A DNA stretch of 18,789 nt from Flavobacteriales bacterium (GTDB lineage: Bacteria; Bacteroidota; Bacteroidia; NORP154). The translations under genes were made by a program, and so were the position numbers. The notes under the pieces are model-generated. The model worked only from the letters and a program-made list of their open reading frames with translations, was not told the DNA's origin and did not search any database. This document shows positions 14,743 through 18,789 of this stretch, piece by piece. The first letter of the stretch is position 1, and each line of letters starts with the position of its first letter. Where the stretch lies: positions 1 through 18,789 of the forward strand of contig DTSC01000027.1 in assembly GCA_012965625.1 (NCBI GenBank), written 5' to 3'.

Positions 14743-15313
14743 CGCTCTTTAATAAATGAAGTTTCCCATTGGTTTTAATAAATAAATTCCAGAAAAGCAT
14801 TCCTATTAATATTCCTAAACAGGCTCCGGCTAGTATATCTGCAGGATAATGTACCCCAAGGTAAATTCTGCTGTACGAAACTAGGCCTGCCCAAAATATC
14901 AGTGCGTAAAGATAGGCTCTCTGTTTCATCAATAAAATTAAAAATGTTGCCAGTGCAAAAGTGTTACTTGCATGGGAAGATAAAAACCCATATTTCCCTC
15001 CGCAATTTCCAAGTAAATGTATGAAATCATCCAAATCTGGATTATGACAAGGCCGTAATCTTTCAAATAAATTTTTGAACAGGTGTACTGAGATTTGATC
15101 GCTTGAAGTGATCAACAAAACAATAAACGGTACAACGATCAACATACTTTTTATTTGATGTTTTTTTATAACGAGCAGCAGAAGAATCACATATAGCGGA
15201 ATCCATGTAAATTTCCCACTGATTATAACCATGATAGGATCCAGCGCTTCTAAATGAAGGCTATTTAACAATAGAAATAGCCAGGTATCAAATGAAACCA
15301 ATATATCATTCAT
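14735..15313 (-). CDS. PAP2-family membrane phosphatase
   Basis: This is an integral-membrane phosphatase of the PAP2 superfamily, which includes undecaprenyl-diphosphate phosphatases (PgpB/BcrC type) and lipid phosphatases. The three signature blocks are intact: K80-x6-R87-P88 in KNLFERLRP, SSHASN (112-117) with catalytic H114, and SRIYLGVHYPAD (148-159) with R149, H155 and D159. Between them lie five or six hydrophobic helices. Two Cys (C89, C104) flank the loop before block two. The 192-residue length is usual. The active site faces the periplasm in relatives, so likely roles are undecaprenyl-pyrophosphate recycling or lipid-head dephosphorylation; which of these cannot be decided. It overlaps obg and crcB by eight bases each. 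Confidence 0.9.
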   Translation of the reverse strand: MNDILVSFDTWLFLLLNSLHLEALDPIMVIISGKFTWIPLYVILLLLVIKKHQIKSMLIVVPFIVLLITSSDQISVHLFKNLFERLRPCHNPDLDDFIHLLGNCGGKYGFLSSHASNTFALATFLILLMKQRAYLYALIFWAGLVSYSRIYLGVHYPADILAGACLGILIGMLFWNLFIKTNGKLHLLKSDD

Positions 15314-16307
15314 ATTCGCATATATTTAAATGTTCCCACAGCAGGTCTTTCAGGCCAATTAAACCAGTATTGGTAATAGCAGAAATAAAAATGTAAGGGA
15401 TATCTGGCAGGTCAAGCTCAATTTCCGCTGTCAGCTCTTCGTCAAGCAGATCTGATTTGCTTATTGCTAAAACCCTGTTCTTGTCCAATAATTCGGGATT
15501 GTAAAGCTTAAGCTCATCTAAAAGAATTTCAAACTCTTTTCTAATATCATCGCTGTCTGCAGGTATTAGGAATAACAACACGGAATTTCGCTCAATATGT
15601 CTCAGGAACCTGATTCCAAGACCCTTGCCCTTATGCGCACCTTCAATAATTCCTGGGATATCCGCCATTACAAATGATTTGCTATCTCGATATGAAACGA
15701 TGCCCAAATTGGGTTCGAGTGTTGTAAAAGGATAATTGGCGATCTCTGGTTTTGCTGCAGATACTACAGAAAGCAAGGTAGACTTTCCTGCATTTGGGAA
15801 TCCAACCAATCCAACATCTGCAAGTACTTTCAGCTCCATGATTTTCCAGAATTCCTGTCCCTTTTCTCCGGGTTGTGCATACCTTGGTGCCCTATTCGTT
15901 GCGGATTTAAAATGGTCATTACCCAAACCCCCTTTACCTCCTGCGACCAGAATGGCTGTTTGCCCATGTTCCGTAATTTCATGTTCTTGTTCTCCTGAAT
16001 CAGCATCCTTCGTTATGGTACCCAGGGGGACTTCGATAATTTTTGATTTACCATTAGCTCCATGCTTTAGCTGAGAGCCTCCTGGTGCACCTGGTTTCGC
16101 AATGATGTGTCTTTTATATTTTAAATGCAGAAGGGTCCACAGCTGCTGGTTCCCTTTTATGATGATGTCTCCTCCATTTCCGCCATCACCTCCATCCGGG
16201 CCACCTTTTGAATTGAGCCTGTCGCGGAAGAAGTGCTTTGAACCGGCTCCACCTTTCCCTGACCTGCAGCAGATCTTAACATAATCAACAAAGTTGGAGG
16301 AGGACAT
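15306..16307 (-). CDS. obgE: Obg family GTPase (ObgE/CgtA)
   Basis: This is an essential GTPase that acts in late assembly of the 50S ribosomal subunit and in stringent-response signalling. The N-terminal Obg domain (about 1-158) has the Gly-rich six-helix tip with GGxGGxG runs (34-46 and 123-129). The G domain follows: G1 GFPNAGKS (169-176), the switch segment NYPFTTLEPN (191-200), G3 DIPG (216-219) then IIEGAHKGKGLG, and G4 SKSD (283-286), a variant of NKxD. The 333-residue length lacks the variable C-terminal extension, as in most Bacteroidota. It lies two bases from adk and overlaps the PAP2 gene by eight bases. Confidence 0.96.
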   Translation of the reverse strand: MSSSNFVDYVKICCRSGKGGAGSKHFFRDRLNSKGGPDGGDGGNGGDIIIKGNQQLWTLLHLKYKRHIIAKPGAPGGSQLKHGANGKSKIIEVPLGTITKDADSGEQEHEITEHGQTAILVAGGKGGLGNDHFKSATNRAPRYAQPGEKGQEFWKIMELKVLADVGLVGFPNAGKSTLLSVVSAAKPEIANYPFTTLEPNLGIVSYRDSKSFVMADIPGIIEGAHKGKGLGIRFLRHIERNSVLLFLIPADSDDIRKEFEILLDELKLYNPELLDKNRVLAISKSDLLDEELTAEIELDLPDIPYIFISAITNTGLIGLKDLLWEHLNICEYE

Positions 16308-16309
16308 TA

Positions 16310-16885
16310 TTAAAATATAAGATCGATCTGGCTGCAGAGCCGATTAAAAATATCATCAATCGAGCCAATTCCTTCAATTGCCCGGAACTTGCCTTGCAGT
16401 GAATAGTAATCCTTTATCGGTGCAGTTTTATTTTGGTATTCATTGATCCTGTTTTGGATAATTGCTTCATCCTGATCATCAGGCCTTCCGGAGTTCTTGC
16501 CACGATTTAAAAGTCTTTTGATAAGCTCACTCTCAGATACTTCCAAAGCCAGCATAATGGTAATGGGATGCCCAAGTTCTTCCAGAAGTGCATCCAATGC
16601 CTCTGCCTGGGCCGTTGTTCTTGGAAATCCGTCAAAAATAAACCCCTTAGCACTTGCATTGGCTTCTAGCTTAGATTTAATCATGGCAATAACCACTTCA
16701 TCTGGTACAAGCTCACCAAGGTCCATCACTTCTTTAGCTTTTAATCCCAATTCTGTTCCCTCCGCAATTTCACTTCTCAAAATATCTCCTGTAGAAAGAT
16801 GGATGAGCTGGTATTTTTCAATCAATTTCTCAGATTGCGTTCCTTTTCCTGCCCCAGGCGGACCGAATAGAATTAGATTAAACAT
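16310..16885 (-). CDS. adk: Adenylate kinase
   Basis: This cytosolic enzyme catalyses ATP + AMP = 2 ADP and is essential for nucleotide balance. The P-loop GPPGAGKGT (8-16), the AMP-binding STGDILR (31-37), DGFPRT (85-90) and the LID-region Arg motif RGKNSGRPDD are all present. At 191 residues it is the short form: the zinc-finger LID insert of long adenylate kinases is missing, as is usual in Bacteroidota. It lies 24 bases downstream of hpt and two upstream of obg, so it sits second in the operon. Purine salvage (hpt) and AMP phosphorylation (adk) are consecutive steps. Confidence 0.97.
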   Translation of the reverse strand: MFNLILFGPPGAGKGTQSEKLIEKYQLIHLSTGDILRSEIAEGTELGLKAKEVMDLGELVPDEVVIAMIKSKLEANASAKGFIFDGFPRTTAQAEALDALLEELGHPITIMLALEVSESELIKRLLNRGKNSGRPDDQDEAIIQNRINEYQNKTAPIKDYYSLQGKFRAIEGIGSIDDIFNRLCSQIDLIF

Positions 16886-16909
16886 AATATTTTGCTTTTT
16901 ATTAAATGA

Positions 16910-17449
16910 TTAATCGCTTACAAGCGAATAGATACTTTCCAGATTTCTTCCCAATCCATCATAATCCAATCCATATCCAACGAGAAAATCATTGGGTACT
17001 TTGAGAGCTATGTAGTCTATTTTTATATTCTTGTCATATGCATCAGGCTTATAAAGCAATGTGGCAATCTTTATGTCTTTTGGGTTATAAGCTGATAGCT
17101 GATTTACCAAAGCAACGATGGTGTTTCCTGTATCAACGATATCCTCAATTATTACCACTACGCGGTTTTTTATATCACCGTCCAATCCTACAAGTGTTTT
17201 TACATCTCCCGTACTAGAAGTTCCTTGGTATGAAGCAAGCTTAATAAAAGAGATACCACAATCAATATTGATCTTTTTTAGCAGGTCTGCAGCAAAAATG
17301 AACGAGCCATTTAGCACACAGATGAACAAAGGGTTTTGGCCTTTTAGGTCATGGTTGATCTTTTTTGCGAGTATATGGACTTGCTTGAGGATCTTCTCAT
17401 GAGGAATAGAAATCTCAAATACTTTATCTTTTACTGTTATCTGTTTCAT
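16910..17449 (-). CDS. hpt: Hypoxanthine phosphoribosyltransferase
   Basis: This purine-salvage enzyme joins hypoxanthine (and usually guanine) to PRPP, giving IMP or GMP. The PRPP-binding loop VVIIEDIVDTGNT (98-110) has the adjacent Glu-Asp that starts the type-I PRTase motif. An upstream strand LFICVLNGSFIFAADLL (41-57), a flexible-loop region SYQGTSSTGDVK (73-84) and a C-terminal VGYGLDYDGLGRN segment that closes on the base are all as in HPRT. The 179-residue length is normal. It is the first gene of the minus-strand block and is divergent from purE over 138 bases. Confidence 0.96.
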   Translation of the reverse strand: MKQITVKDKVFEISIPHEKILKQVHILAKKINHDLKGQNPLFICVLNGSFIFAADLLKKINIDCGISFIKLASYQGTSSTGDVKTLVGLDGDIKNRVVVIIEDIVDTGNTIVALVNQLSAYNPKDIKIATLLYKPDAYDKNIKIDYIALKVPNDFLVGYGLDYDGLGRNLESIYSLVSD

Positions 17450-17488
17450 TTAATTGGGTCAGAAATAGAAATTTGTGAAAATGTCCTG

Positions 17489-17496
17489 CGAAAATA
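17489..17496 (-). promoter_or_regulatory. Possible -7 box for the hpt operon
   Basis: Read on the minus strand this is TATTTTCG, one mismatch from TAnnTTTG, 39 bases before the hpt ATG. No -33 TTG is seen at the usual distance. Confidence 0.25.
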
Positions 17497-17551
17497 AGAA
17501 TTTATACTAAAGGTATTACTTCATCCATGTCCTATAAATGTAGAAAAACTC

Positions 17552-17559
17552 TAAATTTG
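17552..17559 (+). promoter_or_regulatory. -7 promoter box of purE
   Basis: TAAATTTG followed by CA matches TAnnTTTG and ends 28 bases before the purE ATG at 17588. The -33 element is weak. Confidence 0.45.
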
Positions 17560-17587
17560 CAAAAGAAAAATATATGCAGATACAATT

Positions 17588-18097
17588 ATGACACCTATAG
17601 TAAGTATAATAATGGGAAGCACATCAGATATGCCGGTGATGCAAGAAGCAGCTAAGGTATTGGATGAGCTGGAGATACCTTTTGAGATCAATGCCTTGTC
17701 GGCCCACAGAACCCCTGAGAAGGTTATGGAATTCGCAAGTGCAGCGCGTGACAATGGGATAAGAGTAATTATTGCTGGTGCTGGAGGAGCTGCCCATTTA
17801 CCAGGTGTTGTTGCAGCATTTACTACTTTGCCGGTAATTGGAGTACCATGCCGTTCTTCAATCTCTCTTGATGGTTGGGACTCGGTTCTGTCTATCTTGC
17901 AGATGCCTCCGGGTATTCCGGTTGCTACAGTTGGGCTGGATGGTGCCAGGAATGCGGGCATATTGGCTGCCCAGATACTGGGTGGTTCTGATGAAAGTAT
18001 TCACCAGAGAATGGTTGATTTTAAGAATAATTTAAAAACAAAGATCACAAAAGCTAATGAAGACCTTAAGAAATTTGAATTTAAATTTAGGGTTTAA
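17588..18097 (+). CDS. purE: 5-(carboxyamino)imidazole ribonucleotide mutase (class I PurE)
   Basis: This enzyme converts N5-CAIR to CAIR in de novo purine synthesis, normally together with PurK. The class I motifs are present: GSTSDMPVM (10-18), SAHRTP (38-43) with the catalytic His40, GAGGAAHLPG (64-73), PVIGVP (82-87) and a DGWDSVLSILQMPPGIPVATV segment. The 169-residue length is typical of the octameric enzyme. purK does not follow directly, so it lies elsewhere. It is divergent from hpt, which puts de novo and salvage purine genes on one regulatory region. The last 25 residues are Lys/Phe-rich and variable. Confidence 0.96.
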   Translation: MTPIVSIIMGSTSDMPVMQEAAKVLDELEIPFEINALSAHRTPEKVMEFASAARDNGIRVIIAGAGGAAHLPGVVAAFTTLPVIGVPCRSSISLDGWDSVLSILQMPPGIPVATVGLDGARNAGILAAQILGGSDESIHQRMVDFKNNLKTKITKANEDLKKFEFKFRV

Positions 18098-18160
18098 TAA
18101 AGTTGGTCGGAAATTAATGCTTTTTCTCATATCGTTAAATACCAGAAAGATTAACCATCG

Positions 18161-18182
18161 TATAACTCACATGCATGTTATA
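18161..18182. repeat. Palindromic site in the purE-to-synthase gap
   Basis: TATAAC (18161-18166) and GTTATA (18177-18182) are exact inverted arms around a ten-base centre; the two innermost pairs also match, while three in between do not. Twenty-two bases with this symmetry, 130 bases before the next gene, could be a repressor operator. The rest of the 218-base gap shows no clear promoter or terminator. Confidence 0.3.
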
Positions 18183-18315
18183 TCCTGGACTCGTCTTCAC
18201 TACTTGTTTATTGGTCTTTTTGTTTTTAAACGAAAAGCATTCCCATCTTAATTCTGGAGTCGTTTTAGGGAGGCAATGCACGTCGATAGAACCCCTTTAG
18301 GCTTAATAATATCTA

Positions 18316-18789
18316 ATGGAACAGGTCATAAATAAAAATATAGATGCAAAATTGAAAAAAATGTTATTCCTATTGGCATTTGCCGAGGGGGCATCAGTAA
18401 TGGCTCTAGAGATCCTTGTTGCGAAGATGGTGGCTCCGCTTTACGGTGCATCACTTTACGTCTGGGCCTCAATTATTGGTGTCACGCTGTCTGCTCTGGC
18501 AATTGGATATTTTATTGGAGGCAGAATATCTGAAAAACACAGTAGAGTTCATACTCTGCTGCTACTTCTCTTTGCCGTATCACTTCTCATGGCTCTGTTA
18601 CCTGCTGTTGCTCCAGGTATTATATCCTCAATGACAAATTATTCAATTAGGTCTGCATCCTTACTCGCTTCACTTATATTGGCCGGTTTGCCAATGCTTC
18701 TTTTGGGAATGACACCACCATTGATAATTAGCATATTGACAAATGCAGTAGAGGATTCTGGCAAGACTGCTGGAAGAATTTATGCAGTA
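18316..18789 (+). CDS. Fused MFS/spermidine-synthase-type protein, N-terminal membrane part (cut by window edge)
   Basis: This open frame of 158 codons runs off the right edge with no stop. After a short polar start it reads EGASVMALEILVAKMVAPLYG, then SLYVWASIIGVTLSALAIGYFIGGR, the hallmark of the multi-TM domain fused to spermidine-synthase-like methyltransferase folds. Four or more hydrophobic helices are visible, including one with PMLLLGMTPPLIISIL. In relatives a C-terminal aminopropyltransferase-like domain follows; here it is outside the window, so enzymatic function cannot be checked. ATG at 18316 is the first in frame. No clear promoter box precedes it. It is not necessarily co-transcribed with purE, as the gap is 218 bases. 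Confidence 0.8.
   Translation, partial: MEQVINKNIDAKLKKMLFLLAFAEGASVMALEILVAKMVAPLYGASLYVWASIIGVTLSALAIGYFIGGRISEKHSRVHTLLLLLFAVSLLMALLPAVAPGIISSMTNYSIRSASLLASLILAGLPMLLLGMTPPLIISILTNAVEDSGKTAGRIYAV

Noticed and set aside
18057..18251. 64-codon open frame overlapping the end of purE
   Set aside because: It overlaps a certain gene, has no family features and reads like translated non-coding DNA.

Overview
The window looks like a chromosomal segment of a Bacteroidota bacterium, most likely a Cytophagales-type glider or marine relative (order is inference). The signs are: three proteins with C-terminal signals of the type IX secretion system (T9SS); a PorP/SprF-family outer-membrane protein; promoter boxes of the Bacteroidota form TAnnTTTG; almost no Shine-Dalgarno sequences; and AT-rich, Lys/Asn-rich genes. 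I see no rRNA, tRNA, CRISPR array, insertion sequence or phage gene.

Left part (1-8523) is mostly envelope and secretion. It opens with the start of a TPR-repeat protein (minus strand, cut by the window edge). A YdjM-type membrane metal-dependent hydrolase follows, whose conserved N-terminus begins at an ATC codon rather than ATG. Next is a secreted pappalysin-type (M43) zinc protease with a PKD domain. A minus-strand pair then encodes a 906-residue surface protein (DUF2341, Gly-rich region, PKD/Ig-like modules, type-B T9SS signal) and its PorP/SprF partner. The block ends with a secreted Asp-box beta-propeller protein carrying a type-A T9SS signal. The three exported proteins carry three different kinds of C-terminal tail.

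Middle part (8524-13249) holds rpsT with a clear promoter and terminator, radC, a two-gene glycan cassette (wecB plus a polysaccharide-deacetylase-family protein), and a convergent unknown two-TM protein with a PH-like soluble part.

Right part (13250-17449, minus strand) is a tightly packed six-gene block transcribed hpt > adk > obg > PAP2 phosphatase > crcB/fluC > alkaline phosphatase lipoprotein. Its gaps are 24 and 2 bases, then two 8-base overlaps and one TAATG overlap. It joins nucleotide and phosphate chemistry to a fluoride exporter. Divergent from hpt is purE, so purine salvage and de novo synthesis share one 138-base promoter region. The window ends inside the membrane domain of a fused MFS/spermidine-synthase-type protein.

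Most of this is recognisable housekeeping and envelope biology. I did not find a clearly undescribed system. The points most worth a second look are the ATC start, the promoter boxes lying three bases before start codons (possible leaderless mRNAs), the FluC-phosphatase operon, the domain build of the Gly-rich T9SS surface protein, and the unknown PH-like membrane protein.
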